Source: Macquaria australasica
Lineage: Eukaryota > Chordata > Actinopteri > Centrarchiformes > Percichthyidae
Assembly (NCBI GenBank): GCA_005408345.1
Contig: SEMN01000525.1
Coordinates: 1-64,000, forward strand
DNA: 64,000 nucleotides
Direction of reading: 5' to 3'
The notes below the pieces were generated by a model that was given only the letters and a program-made list of their open reading frames with translations, did not search any database and was not told the origin of the DNA. How positions within the stretch are numbered: position 1 is the stretch's first letter; each line of letters starts with the position of its first letter. A program made the position numbers and the translations under genes. Positions 33,501 through 44,348 of the stretch are shown piece after piece.

Positions 33501-36500
33501 ATACTGTCTGTACCAAAGTAAGAGATTCAGATTTTGTACCAATTCCACACTACATTCTTACATTATGAAATACACACTCTGTACTAATCATCGTAGTATA
33601 CTGTTTAGGCCAGTGGCTCCCAGTGTTTTTGGCTCATAATCCCTTAAAATGAAGCAAAGCTTACTTGTGACCCCTCATCACAGGATATGAAGATGGATTT
33701 AAGTATAATCTTGTGCTCCAGACCTCATCACTCCAGATCCACTGATTTTTTTCCTTCTCATATTGTTTCATTTTAAGGATTCTTTTGACTCCTGAAGACA
33801 TAAAAGTATTTTTCAAGGGAAAATAAGCAAACCTAGTCCTGTTCCCCAGGTTGGGAACCACCATAAAAAGAAGATTATTTTTGTTATTAATTCAGTTTTT
33901 TTCTTCTTTATAAAAACTGTATTTATCTCTGTGTTCTGTAAATATGCTTGATAAGAACATCATAAGAACAACTCTGGTTTAGACACTAGTTTAGGCAGTT
34001 GGTATATAAAAATGAATGTACTTTACTACAGTGTTGTTGTTCTAACAGGAAATTATACAAGGCTTGCACCAAAAGACAAGAAAGTTACTGCCAGTCTCAT
34101 ATTAAACTAACAGTTCTTTGAATATACTTATGTTGACACATTCTCAGTGTGAACGCATAACCTACTTAAAACCTGGTTAAAATGAGTTTTCTTGTGGTGT
34201 CACTGGGCAAAAATGCCATATTAACCGTGCAGCATATTATAATTCAAGTGGTCTGAGAGCAGACCTCTACTTCAGCCCCCCCTTGCCTCTGTTTTCAGGC
34301 TTCAGAAAATCTATCCCGTGACGGGAGACTTTAGCCAATCACAGGTTATTTCAGAGAGACGGTGTGTTCATATTGGCTAAGCTACAAGAGCAGATGTGTA
34401 TACACCTCCCTTCAGACGGTGAAAACCTGATTCAGTGGAGGAAAATCCTGCCGAAAATCCTGAAACTTGTGATAAATTTCCAACACCTCCTTTGCCTACA
34501 GCGGCGTATAGTACAAAACAACACGTCCCGGCTCCACACGGAGCTTCAGGCTCATTACGTTCGATGACATGGTGCTCGTAACGACAAGTGGCAAAGAGGC
34601 ATGATGACAAACAGTGGGGAATAACTTTTGACGGGGGACAGTGGTGTGTGTGTGGTGTACTAGCCTCTCTTCCCGCTGCTGGACGGCGTTGCAGCTGCCT
34701 CTGAAGCCTGGGGCGCTCTGCTCTGCGGCCGCGAAGCGCTGGACGGGCGTCTTTGAGAAAACAAGTTACGGCGGGAGGGACCGCGGTCTCGGTGAGGCTC
34801 ACGTTGTGGAGAGCGAACCCTACAAGGGATACAGTTTCGCAGGGGAACCGACTCCTTCTGCTGCCAGTCGAAGTTGTGGGTTTGGTGGGAGGGGCTTAGT
34901 GGAGTGATACGAGGCAGCAGAGAGAGGCGGAAGGTTTTGCCTAGGTTGCACAGATTCTGCCTACCCCAGCTTTAAGTAGGGCTGCAACCAAGGATTAATT
35001 TCATTATAGATTAATCTGCAGATTATTTTCACAATTAATCGATTTAGCATTTGGTCTATAAAATGTCAAGAAATTGTGAAAAATGCTCATCACAGTTTCC
35101 CAGAGCCCAGAGTGACGACGTCTTCAAATTGCTTCTTTTTGTCCGACCAACAGTCCAAAACCCAAAAAGTCTTCATTTACTGTCAGAAATGACAAAGAAA
35201 AGCAGCAAATCCTCACATTTAAGAAGCAGGAAGCAGCAAATGTTTGACATTTTTGCTTAATAAAATGACTGAAACAATTAGTCGATTATCAAAATAGTTG
35301 GCAATTAATCAATCAATTAATTGACTAATCGTTTCAGCTCTACTCTGAAGTGTGGACGCAATTTCAGTGGAAAGTGTCAATAGTCCTCAACATGAATAAG
35401 TTTCCCTGTGGCAAATAACACACAGTGTACTGTGTAACTGACATCTCGGCCAACAATTAACAACTTTTTTTGTTCTCTTCTGTTTGCAAAGTAGGCTTTG
35501 TTCAGTTTCTCCAGTACTACTACCAGAGTGGCTGTTTGTACAGACTCCGAGCGCTGGGAGAAAGACATAACATGGACCTTACTGTCGGTGAGTGCCGTCT
35601 AAACTGCTGTCAGTCAGCAGCTTGTCAGTTTCTATTTATAACTGAATGACTGAAATAATACAGGGAGAAGGGACAAGTATAATCTACACATACATTACAG
35701 CATACATTATGCGGTACAGAACAAAAGAGGCCAGGCTGATATTATTGTCCGACGTCATCTTGTCAAAGACAAACAAAATTTCCGGCACAAGAAATTGCAT
35801 TTCAGAAAAGCCAAACATCTTTTAGAAACAGGTCTTTTAGAAACAGTGTGTTCATTACATAGTAAGCAGCCAGCAGCATGGCTCTAGGGTTGGCAATGTG
35901 GGTCAGTTGGTCGGTCCACCACTTCGGTCCAGGCTGAAATATCTCAACAATCATTAAATCGATTGCCATGAAGTTTGGGACAGACATTCGTTGTCCCCAG
36001 AGGATGAATCTTAATGACTTTGGTGATCCCCTGACTTTTCCTCTAGCGACATCATCAGGTCAAAATTCAAAAAACCTGAAATGTGACCAATACTCTGGTT
36101 TATGACTAAATACCTGAAAAAGCTGTACTTTGTGTTTAGTGCTAATTAGCTATGGTTAGCATGCTTATACACTTAACTAAGATGGTTAACGTGGTAAACA
36201 TTACACCTGCTAAATATCAGCATGTTAGCATTGTCATTGTGAGAATGTTAGCATTTAGCTCAAAGCGATACTTACTGTACATACGGGCCACGTACACTTC
36301 TTGTCTCATGTTTACGTAATCCTCTTGAATGCACTGTAGCAATGCAAGTGGAATATCCTCTAATGATAATGATGGATTAAGTTAATCTGAGCTCAGTGAC
36401 TCACTTCTCTCCTCTCCTGGCATTCAGAGGGTTTCCAGTCCTGGATGTGGAGAGGCCTGACCTTCCTCCTTCCTTTCTTGTTCTTTGGTCATGTGAGTAG

Positions 36501-38022
36501 CCTCTCTCTTAATAGTGTTCACTGCTTACTTAGGTCTAAGGCTCATTAATTTAGGTTTTTATTTAAAAAAAAAAAAAAACCAGACATGAACTTTTATCTT
36601 TGCCTATTCTGAAGATTAAAAATGATGAAATTCTAATAAAAATCTTCAAACAAAATTAAAAGATCATGGTGAAAGTCTCAAAATACAAAATTAAAACTAA
36701 AATTTTTACTCCAAAGTTGTGTTTTTAGGGTATTCCTTACTGTTGACTGTTCCTCCTCTTACAGTTCTGGCAGCTCTACAACAGCATAACGCTCTTCAGG
36801 ATGTTTCAGCTCCCGGAGTGTAAAGAGTGGCAGGTTTGTACACCGGAGAGCTTCAATGTTCCCTTAAAAATTTGTTTTTTAAATGACTATCAGATCTTTC
36901 TAAGTTGGGACATTTTTAACAAATTCAAAAACATAGTTAAGATTATGATGTGTTTTTTCCCCACTGGTTCTTTAATGTGCATTTAGTCATTGTATTCAGC
37001 ATTTAATTGGACGACTCATTTTATGTTTGTCTGTCATCTTATAATCAAACTTTTAGTTTAGCGGTTTTTACTGTTCTTTCGGCTGTACAGGGGTGGAAGG
37101 ATGTCTGATGTCCAGGGAGGATAAAATGTCTTTATAACTTCAGATCTTTACTCATCATCATCCAATTCAGACTTTTTTCTTCAGTAAAAATAATCAAATG
37201 ATTGTCTGTACAATGCTGCACAGGAGCTGCGAGTACATCTCATGACTTGACAGTAGACGAAGAAGTAGATGAAGTTAGGGACCGTCTTAAAAGTGCACGC
37301 AAAATGACCAAGAGAGCAATTTTTTTTTTGTCACTAGCTTTCTAGTTTTTTTTATAGAAACTTCAACCCAACTTTATTTTCATCTGGACCCCCTCCCATT
37401 GCAAGCACAACCTCCTTTAAAAATTTTTTAAAAGAGCCATTATGGCCAATTTCAGGCACTTTAGATCAACTTTAAAGAAATATGGCCCAATGCAATTCTG
37501 GCTTTTATTTTCCACCTTGTTAAAACATCCTGTTCTATTTACAGTATTAATTTCCACCCGGACCGTTAACAGTCACGCAGCTTCTATTCAGACTCAGTTG
37601 AAACTGGGTTTCAAATACAAATCATGCTTTAACTTTTGATTAATTTAGGTACATGGTTAAAATATTGTTAATGTAATAATGCTACTGCCAGTAAAGCAAT
37701 TAATGTTGTACATTTTATTTTGTATATTTATGTTGACAGCTAGTATGAGTGTACTGAGCAACAACCGGTATAAATCTGAATACAAATATAAATGCAGATA
37801 TTTTGGTTCAGTAAACAGATACAGAACAGTGCACCATATTTTATATATTTGAAGTTCTATGAGTCGTAAAAAGCATTTATTTTATTTTTTATTTTTGCTG
37901 TTGTGCAGGTTGTGATGTGCGGCTGCTCTTACATGGTGCTCTTCATGGGAAACTTCTTCACCACACTGAGAGTGGTTTATCAGAAATACATGAACAACCA
38001 GGACAAGTCCAAGAGCTTATAA
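29828..38022 (+). CDS. tmem120a: Transmembrane protein 120A (TACAN)
   Basis: Multi-pass nuclear-envelope/ER protein linked to adipocyte differentiation and reported, with debate, as an ion channel; structures show a CoA-binding, ELOVL-like fold. Twelve exons: 29828-29905, 30597-30715, 31911-32042, 32230-32289, 32395-32490, 32822-32911, 33222-33287, 33456-33517, 35495-35587, 36428-36492, 36765-36833, 37909-38022. Phases agree; 347 residues (human about 343). The start at 29828 gives [18 protein letters not shown], matching human MHPPPPGPLGDCLRDWEDL; the 68-codon frame overlapping it is not the gene. Residues 9-105 form the coiled-coil region ([11 protein letters not shown]...[11 protein letters not shown]). 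Membrane segments begin at about 142 ([13 protein letters not shown]), with [50 protein letters not shown] and [14 protein letters not shown] nearly identical to human. Confidence 0.96.
30505..30535. repeat. (AAT)n microsatellite
   Basis: About 31 bp of AAT repeats in tmem120a intron 1, just upstream of exon 2. Confidence 0.95.
30790..31070 (+). mobile_element. LINE 3' end fragment in tmem120a intron 2
   Basis: Encodes [14 protein letters not shown], resembling the YKALNGLAPPYL motif near the end of L2-type ORF2. The tail (CTGTAAAGCACTTTAAATAG) is typical of that family's 3' end. Confidence 0.6.
33610..33864. mobile_element. MITE-like repeat (CCAGTGGnTCCCA...TGGGAACCACC)
   Basis: Ends CCAGTGGCTCCCAGTGTTTT and GGTTGGGAACCACC are inverted. 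A known teleost family, here in tmem120a intron 8. Confidence 0.7.
34166..34975 (+). mobile_element. MITE-like element, copy B
   Basis: Inverted relative to copy A at 5490-6170 and more complete. The right end is CTGCCTACCCCAGCTTTAA; the left end TTAAAACCTGGTTAAAATG is a weak inverted match. TTAA occurs at both edges (34166-34169, 34972-34975), but could be part of the ends rather than a target duplication. The core shares GTCACTGGGCAAAAATGCC and CCATATTAACCGTGCAGC-like phrases with copy A. Confidence 0.75.
34977..35342 (+). mobile_element. Teleost MITE (TAGGGCTGCAACn / GTTTCAGCTCTA)
   Basis: About 366 bp. It starts TAGGGCTGCAACCAAGGATT and ends CTAATCGTTTCAGCTCTA, with the internal phrases TTTCCCAGAGCCCAGAGTGA and CCAACAGTCCAAAACCCAAA typical of this family. 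It starts one base after copy B of the other MITE. Confidence 0.85.
35870..36300 (+). repeat. Teleost interspersed repeat, fuller copy
   Basis: In tmem120a intron 9. Left part: GACAGACATTCGTTGTCCCC, AGAGGATGAATCTTAATGAC and CCCCTGACTTTTCCTCTAGC. Right part: GCTAATTAGCTATGGTTAGC, CAGCATGTTAGCATTGTCAT. It links the two halves that occur separately elsewhere in the window. Confidence 0.8.
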
Positions 38023-38346
38023 AACTGGAATAATGAACAGGACTGAATCACCCAAAATCCTCCTGTTTATTGAACGGAAAACGTGCAAAGTTACCATTAG
38101 CTCTAATATTCTCTTTAGAGCTCTTTATCCATGTTACCATTGTTGTCCTTGTGGATGTACTGATACTTTTATCAATGTCCTTTTGATTTCAAGTCCTTTT
38201 GATTTTTGTGTAAATGATGGTCAATGCGTCATGTTGTACGGGTCAAACACAACCATTTACCTGGCAGGTCTTACTAACACTGTAAGGTTGTTTAAGATTT
38301 TCTGTCTTGGTCAGAATTGTACAACTCCGATATGGAGGTGTTACCG

Positions 38347-38352
38347 AATAAA
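38347..38352 (+). promoter_or_regulatory. Polyadenylation signal for tmem120a
   Basis: AATAAA 325 bp after the stop codon; a second lies at 38442-38447. Confidence 0.6.
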
Positions 38353-38735
38353 GAAATAACCATGTTATTTTCATCATATTTATTGAGGGAAATCAATAGT
38401 TTGTTACTCAGCAGCTGCTATGTGTTTTACAGAAAGCACTTAATAAAACACTCCTCCAAACCCCCACTTGTTTTTGTTTTCACTGTTACAGCAGCTGACC
38501 TTATGTTACAAACTGTATTTGTCATTGGTGAACATATTTTAGCACGCTGCTGCAGCTACTGGATGCAGTATTCGATGTTATAAGATCTTCTAATACGTAT
38601 TTGTACCTATATTGTCCTAACCTACTGTCGTGGAGTGTTTCTGACATACATTTTTTAACTCTATGTGGAACACAAAGTACATTTTAAGGAAAATTTCACA
38701 ATTTTTCAAGCCTGTCTTAAAGCCATAGTCGTGTT

Positions 38736-39629
38736 CAGTGGTGGAAAAAGTAGTATAAAGTATAAATCTGAGGTACTTGTACTTCACTTGAATATTTTCT
38801 TTTCATGGCACTTTATGCTTCTACTTCACTACATTTCAGAGGGAAGTATGGTACTTTTTAATCCACTACATTTATTTGACAGCTTTAGTGACTAGTGAAG
38901 AAACTGTAAAATATGATGTTTTGTTATAAACTACCCAACAGTATATACACGAACAGCTGAAACGATTTGTCAATTAATCAATTAGCCGATTGACAGAAAA
39001 TTAATTGGCAACTGTTTTGATAAATGTCTGAGTCATATTTCATGTAAATACCTTTCATGGTTCCAGCTTCACACACGTGAAGATTTGCTGCTTTTCCTTT
39101 TCATTATTTTAACAATTTTAATTTACTTTTAATGATGTTGAGGCTTGGACTGTTGGTTGGACAAAAACAAGCATTGTGATGGTGTCACTTTGTGCTCTGG
39201 GTCATTGTGATGCCATTTTTTCAGAATTTTTACAAAAACGATTGAGATAATAATCAGATAAATTCATAATGAAAACAATCATTAGTTGCAGTCCGATACA
39301 AAAAAGTTAAACATGAGCTCCACCTCAACCAACTACAACAGTAAAATCCTGCTTTTACAAGAATGCATGAGTAATAATCATCTAATGATGCATTTATATA
39401 TACAGTATATACGTATTATATACAGTATGATAGTATAACAGTCACATTTTTCTGCATAAGTAATTTTTCTTTTGATACTTTAGATACATTTTCCTGATTA
39501 TACTTAAATACTTTTACTTAAGTAACATTTTCAGTGCAGGACTTTTACTTGTCACAGAGTATTTTTTACAGTGTGGTATTAGTAGTTTAACTTAAGTAAA
39601 GGATCTGAATACTTGCTCCACCCCTGCAG
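38736..39629. mobile_element. Teleost MITE (AGTGGTGGAAnAAGTA) with nested insertion
   Basis: The left end CAGTGGTGGAAAAAGTAGTA and the right end, whose complement reads CTGCAGGGGTGGAGCAAGTA, are inverted. The element is interrupted by a second MITE at 38952-39298. Confidence 0.7.
38952..39298 (-). mobile_element. Nested MITE (CAGCTGAAACGATT...GTTGCAGTCC)
   Basis: Same family as 34977-35342 in opposite orientation, with GATTGACAGAAAATTAATTG and AGTTGCAGTCC ends. Confidence 0.75.
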
Positions 39630-40479
39630 ATGTTCATCTGAAAACTGAAACATGTTTTGCTTGCTGTAATTGTTCCTTCTGTTCATACAGGCCGTTAACT
39701 GATCCGTCCTAACATGCTTCCAGTATAAGTGATGGTGGACAAAAACTACAGTCCTTGCTCCATGCACAACTGTATTCAAAAGTTTATGTGAAACTTTTAG
39801 CACATTACTGCATTACACAAAATGACCACAAGGTGGAAGCATTGAATTGTAATGTCCTGCTATATACTGTATGCATACACTGAATAGATTTCATCCATCA
39901 AAACCTTAAATCTTTTCTTTATTTTTGGACAAGCATCATCACACTTTTTTTTATTTGAAGTCTTGTTTTTTTATGGGGCTTCTGGGAATCATTTTTCCAG
40001 ATGGATCACATACTGCTTATTGTTCACATGCCATCGAGGTCAAGCATCAGTTTCACTGAGTGAAAGTTACTAATCAGCAAATGGTTCAGAATCATTGTTG
40101 CAGTTTGAACCAGACATTTATCAGGCCTCAGTAGGAAGGCAGGACTCAGGACTCAAGGGCCACATATAGAGTCAGGACTGGGAGACCCCCTTTTTTTAAT
40201 GAAAATCTGGCCTCTTTTTAAAAGAAATTACTGCTGGTCAACTATAGCAAATGGAAGTAAGAATAAGAGGTTACTTATGTACGTTATCTAGTTTCAGTAC
40301 TAGTAATATTAAAGGAAACTAAACTCAGTTTGTCCATGTTTCATTTAGCTAAAACCGGCAGTCATCATACACCATCCTGCTGCTGTAAATACTCACTAGT
40401 GCAACAAATGAGTATTAATCCACTGCTGAAAATAGTCCCCTAAAGATGTTCTATTTCTTCCTGTTGAGTGATGTTTGCC
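39630..40479. other. Repeat-bearing intergenic DNA
   Basis: Contains a second copy of the AAGTGATGGTGGACAAAA repeat near 39710-39790. No gene seen; POR, expected next to tmem120a, is absent. Confidence 0.5.
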
Positions 40480-40706
40480 AAAAACTTCAGGATAAGGATT
40501 GGCTCTCAGGGCTGGGTCGGTCTGGCTGGGGGGTTTCTGACGCTGTATGGAAGGCAGGCTGGTGGATGGGATCGAGTGCGGCTAATTAGTGACGTGCATG
40601 AATGGATGAACGAGATTCCCACTGTCCCTGCCTGCTATCTAGCGAAACACAGCCAAGGGAACGAGCTTGGCAGAATCAGCGGGGAAAGAAGACCCTGTTG
40701 AGCTTT
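40480..40706 (+). pseudogene. 28S rRNA pseudogene fragment
   Basis: Two blocks match conserved 28S rRNA. The first, about 40480-40530, has ACTTCAGGATAAGGATTGGC then GGGCTGGGTCGGTC. The second, 40582-40706, has CTAATTAGTGACGTGCATGA, ATGGATGAACGAGATTCCCA and GAATCAGCGGGGAAAGAAGA then CCCTGTTGAGCTT. In functional 28S these blocks are separated by an expansion segment and conserved core of several hundred bases or more; here only about 50 unrelated bases lie between. It is a deleted, dispersed fragment, not a working rRNA gene. Confidence 0.85.
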
Positions 40707-40877
40707 ACACCTGCATCCCTGGGCCTGGTGGAGGGTCCTGGTGAGGGCACTGTTGCTGGTGTCTGCAGTGATTCGTGCACATGATGCCCAGTTTTAGGAC
40801 TGTGGTCCCATTGTGGTGGCAGCGCCCTTGGGGGTTTTTATGGTTGGGTGGTGGCAGAGACAGTCATACTCTGAAAA

Positions 40878-41527
40878 CCACGCCCACCGGAGGGGAAAAC
40901 AATCGCCGCCACAATATGCAAAAAAGGGCTGAAACGCTAACAAAATGCCTGCAGCTACCTAAAAACATTAGATTTCAGCGTGTCAGAGGATATTTTAGCA
41001 CCCTGTGTCTACCAGAGAGGACAAACTCAATATTGTGGGTCTGTCTCAGTGTCCCTTCTAAAGCTAAGCTACTGTAGTTTGCTAAGGCACTTAGAAACGT
41101 AATACTGCATAGCTTTCTGATTTAGCCACATTTAACTACACAAGTTTCATACTGTCAAAATGCTTTAGCTGGACTTACAGCAGTACAGTTGGCCTAAAAC
41201 TGACGTTTGGATATTTGACTGAGCAGTGACTAAATGCTGCTGCACACATAGACGTACTGAGTGTCAGGATCCCACAGTGTTCCCATCCTTCCTGCTGATG
41301 CCTCACATCTGGATCCACTGTTGTCTTCTTAAAAGCTCAGTTTTTGGGTTCAGCATCTTATAAAAACTTAGTTCTGGGTTCTTTACCCTGTTGGTGGTGC
41401 ATCCCACCACACAGCAGCTTTTAGGCTTGTTTCTGTTGTTTGCTAGCAGACCGAAGTGACAAGAAGGCACCTTCACGCAATACAAAGTCAATGGAGAGCA
41501 AATTGTTTTCCCCTCCGGTGTGGGTGG
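40878..41527 (-). mobile_element. 650-bp element with terminal inverted repeats and THAP remnant
   Basis: The left end 40878-40903 and right end 41502-41527 are inverted 26-bp repeats sharing CCGGAGGGGAAAACAAT exactly. A minus-strand frame (41303-41491) lies inside. No flanking target duplication was recognised. Confidence 0.78.
41303..41491 (-). pseudogene. THAP zinc-finger domain fragment
   Basis: 62 codons including CCVVGCTTNRVKNPELSFYK and RRQQWIQM, then a stop. The CxxxC pair, NP-LSFY and the Trp fit the first half of a THAP (C2CH) DNA-binding domain. After the stop another frame continues with LCVQQHLVTAQSN, a decayed version of the RLCSEHFVTG part that would supply the zinc-binding Cys/His. 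It is a broken transposase-type or THAP gene start carried by the inverted-repeat element. Confidence 0.65.
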
Positions 41528-42124
41528 GACTGAATTGCGCTCTGTTGCGCTCTCTCTACTGTATATGTAGAGGTGTGATCACACCCTCACCCTCACCTTT
41601 ACCTGAAGATTTGTGGTTGAAACATTGTCATGTGCATGCAGAATAAAAAAAGAATTGGTAAGAAGACAGCAGGTATTTTCTAACAATAATTATCTCCCTT
41701 TTTATTCTGCCAAAGAGGCTTTATGACCTTAAATCCAGAATATAATGTACATTATTGTAACCAGTGCTGCTACTTTTAATGAAACAGCCGAGAAATATAA
41801 ATTGAATTGCCTGTTTAGTTTTAATGTGTTACTATTTATACAATCTGTGGCACCTTGTAAGCACAACAATTAAAAACTTAATGAACATCATCATCATTAT
41901 CATCAATATAAAGTTGTAACTTACAACATATGGTCTTATAAGAAAAGAAGACTGAAAAGATTTCAATAAAGCTGCATTTCTTGGGCTTTATGATTTAAAC
42001 ATATCTTCAGTAGAGCCACAGTGCCAGAACACAGACATAAAGGATGGAAAGAAATTTGCACTTAAGATCAGAGGGAATAATACCTGAAACATTTAAAATG
42101 GAAACCAGCCTCACCCCTAATTCA
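41528..42124. other. AT-rich intergenic DNA
   Basis: No gene or repeat recognised. Confidence 0.4.
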
Positions 42125-42279
42125 TTACAGTAGAACTTCCCCCACTCCAGCAAAAAGTCTTGGAAGAGTTAGTGCTGGAGGCCCAGAGAGAGCGAGGCTG
42201 GGCTGAACAAACGGGACGAGGAGCAAAGTGAATGGGGTGGTAGAAGGAAAGGAGGAGGGCTGGGTATTCTCCCAGGCTG

Positions 42280-42430
42280 CACCTCTTTCATCTTTCTCAT
42301 TAAAGCTGGAGCAGTGGGGGCCGTCAAGAATGAGCCCAAGGACATGGGGATCGGGGACTGAGCCTGAGCCTCGCATCAGGAGGTGGAGAAGGAGGGAGGG
42401 TACCGCCAGAGCAAGCAGACGGGCCGCCAT
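42280..42430 (-). CDS. Candidate signal-peptide exon, unknown gene
   Basis: The minus-strand ATG at 42430 opens MAARLLALAVPSLLLHLLMR, a plausible signal peptide, followed by GSGSVPDPHVLGL and NEKDERG, with a possible donor (AGAG|GTGCAG) near 42280. The DNA is GC-rich for this region and the upstream sequence could be a 5' UTR. I recognise no family and find no following exon, so it may be chance. Confidence 0.3.
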
Positions 42431-42914
42431 GTCAAACCTTCACCTTAAACTTAACCCACTTCCCTCTGGGACCCAGATAAAGACCTCTTATCTGTGCTCA
42501 CCTTCTCTCTCCTCTGCCTGGGAACGACTCTAGCAGCAGCAGCAGGGAGGGCAAAGGGGGGGGCGTCTCTGGCTGAGTAGGTCCGAAATACACAAGCCTT
42601 CTCTCAGAGAGCGTATAAGAAAGAGGAGGGCAGCGCTGATGAGCTTCCATCTGGGACAGACTGATTAAAAGAGAGGCGAGGAGAGGAAGTAGCTCATGAT
42701 AGAAGAGGCCGATCCAGGAGTGGGCACATCTTTCATTGGACATTTTTGGATTTATGTTGGTGTATTTTGTTGATTTTTTTTTTTATTGTTCTAACATTTA
42801 GGTTTATTGTCTTGCTTTTATACAGATTGTATGGGTTTTAGTATTTGCTGAGGTATTTGAAGCTGGAAACCACTTGTAGCTTCTCACTTGATACATAAAC
42901 AAAGTGTAAACGGA

Positions 42915-43215
42915 ATAGTTTGACATTTTGGGAAAGACGCTTATTTGCTCTCTTGCCGAGAATTAGAAGAGAAGATCGATACCACTCTCATGTCTGTACA
43001 GTAAATATGAAGCTACAGCCAGCAGCCGGTTAGCTTAGCTTAGCATAAAGACTTGAAGAAACAGCTAGCATGGCTTTGTCCGAAGTAACAAAATCAGGCA
43101 CCTCTAAGGCTCTAATTAACACGTAACATCTTTGTTTAATCCATAAAAAAAAGTGTAAAAACAACATTTTTTGGTTTATGGGGGGTTATGTGGCGGACTA
43201 TTTCTTGGCCAGTGA
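42915..43215 (+). repeat. Teleost repeat (GACATTTTGGGAAAn type), near-complete
   Basis: Runs from GTTTGACATTTTGGGAAAGA through GAAGATCGATACCACTCTCA, AAATATGAAGCTACAGCCAG and TTAGCTTAGCTTAGCATAAA to CACCTCTAAGGCTC and on to a TTTGTTTAATCC end. Confidence 0.8.
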
Positions 43216-44275
43216 CTTCCTGGTTGCCTAGCACTGCTTTTGGTCAAGAAACAGCCCCTAACACATTCACCATATCAATGTAAAAGGTGATAATATGTCA
43301 GTGTTGTGTTTACAAGTTTGTTTCTGCTGCCTGCAAGTCCAAACATCTGTTAATGCAGATGTAAGGTGAACTAAAAGGGAAAACTGGCTGTTATAGGGTT
43401 AAATTCAGTTTGTATATACCTCAGTGGAAGTGTTAACATTTCTGCTTTTGTGCCAGCTGGAGGAAGAATATGACAACATATTTGGTTCTTTATTGTGAGC
43501 TAACATCTGGAAAATATGAATTGTTTGGGTAGGTTATTGTAGCAACAATATTACACACTGCTACCGGCTGCCTGATCACGGTGTATTACAAATTTTCCCT
43601 TCTGCAAGCTTTAAAAATAAAAATAAAGTCACATGTACTGACAGAGAAGGCACTCATCCTGCAGCACAGAGATGCTTTTTTCAATGAAGTTTATTCTAGT
43701 GACAGACAGAGACTTTATTCTTCACCAAGGAACAGTAACATAAGTCCATACTGCAGCTATTTAATTTTGGTGTGAACTTGACTTTGAATGACAGCGTCGT
43801 CATCTGCCCAAACAATAAAAACCTAAGGAGTACATCCGTAGAGGTTTGGATGAATCCAAGCAGGTGTGAACACGTCCACCATCACCACGTAACTGAAACA
43901 ATCTGCGTTAAAATCTGGCCCATTAACCTCGGCACATGTGCTGCCGTCTCTCTGTGGAGCAGAGTGGGAGTCGCAATCCAGACTAACAACAGCCAACATT
44001 ATATACAGCCAGTCAGCGGAGAGCATGTGAAATACATGCATAACATTTAACTAAACGATTCAACAAAATAATGGTCATATAAAAAACATACCTCTATGCT
44101 CTTGCAGCTATGAGATTCAGATCTTTCCCCTCCTCATTAGTAAATTAAGTCCCATGACAGCAACTCCTTCACCTCTTGAAATATGAACTGAGTGCCAAAT
44201 TAAATATGCATATTTAATAAGAGGGGAACATGATTACATCCACTTGTTAAATGAGTGCATGAGGAATGAGGAAAT

Positions 44276-44348
<73 letters not shown>

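Noticed and set aside
38033..38583. Two plus-strand frames of 88-108 codons after tmem120a
   Set aside because: They lie in the tmem120a 3' UTR between the stop codon and polyadenylation signals, with no recognisable similarity.
40468..40784. Overlapping protein frames of 60-77 codons
   Set aside because: The DNA is 28S rRNA-derived; the frames are read-through of rRNA sequence.
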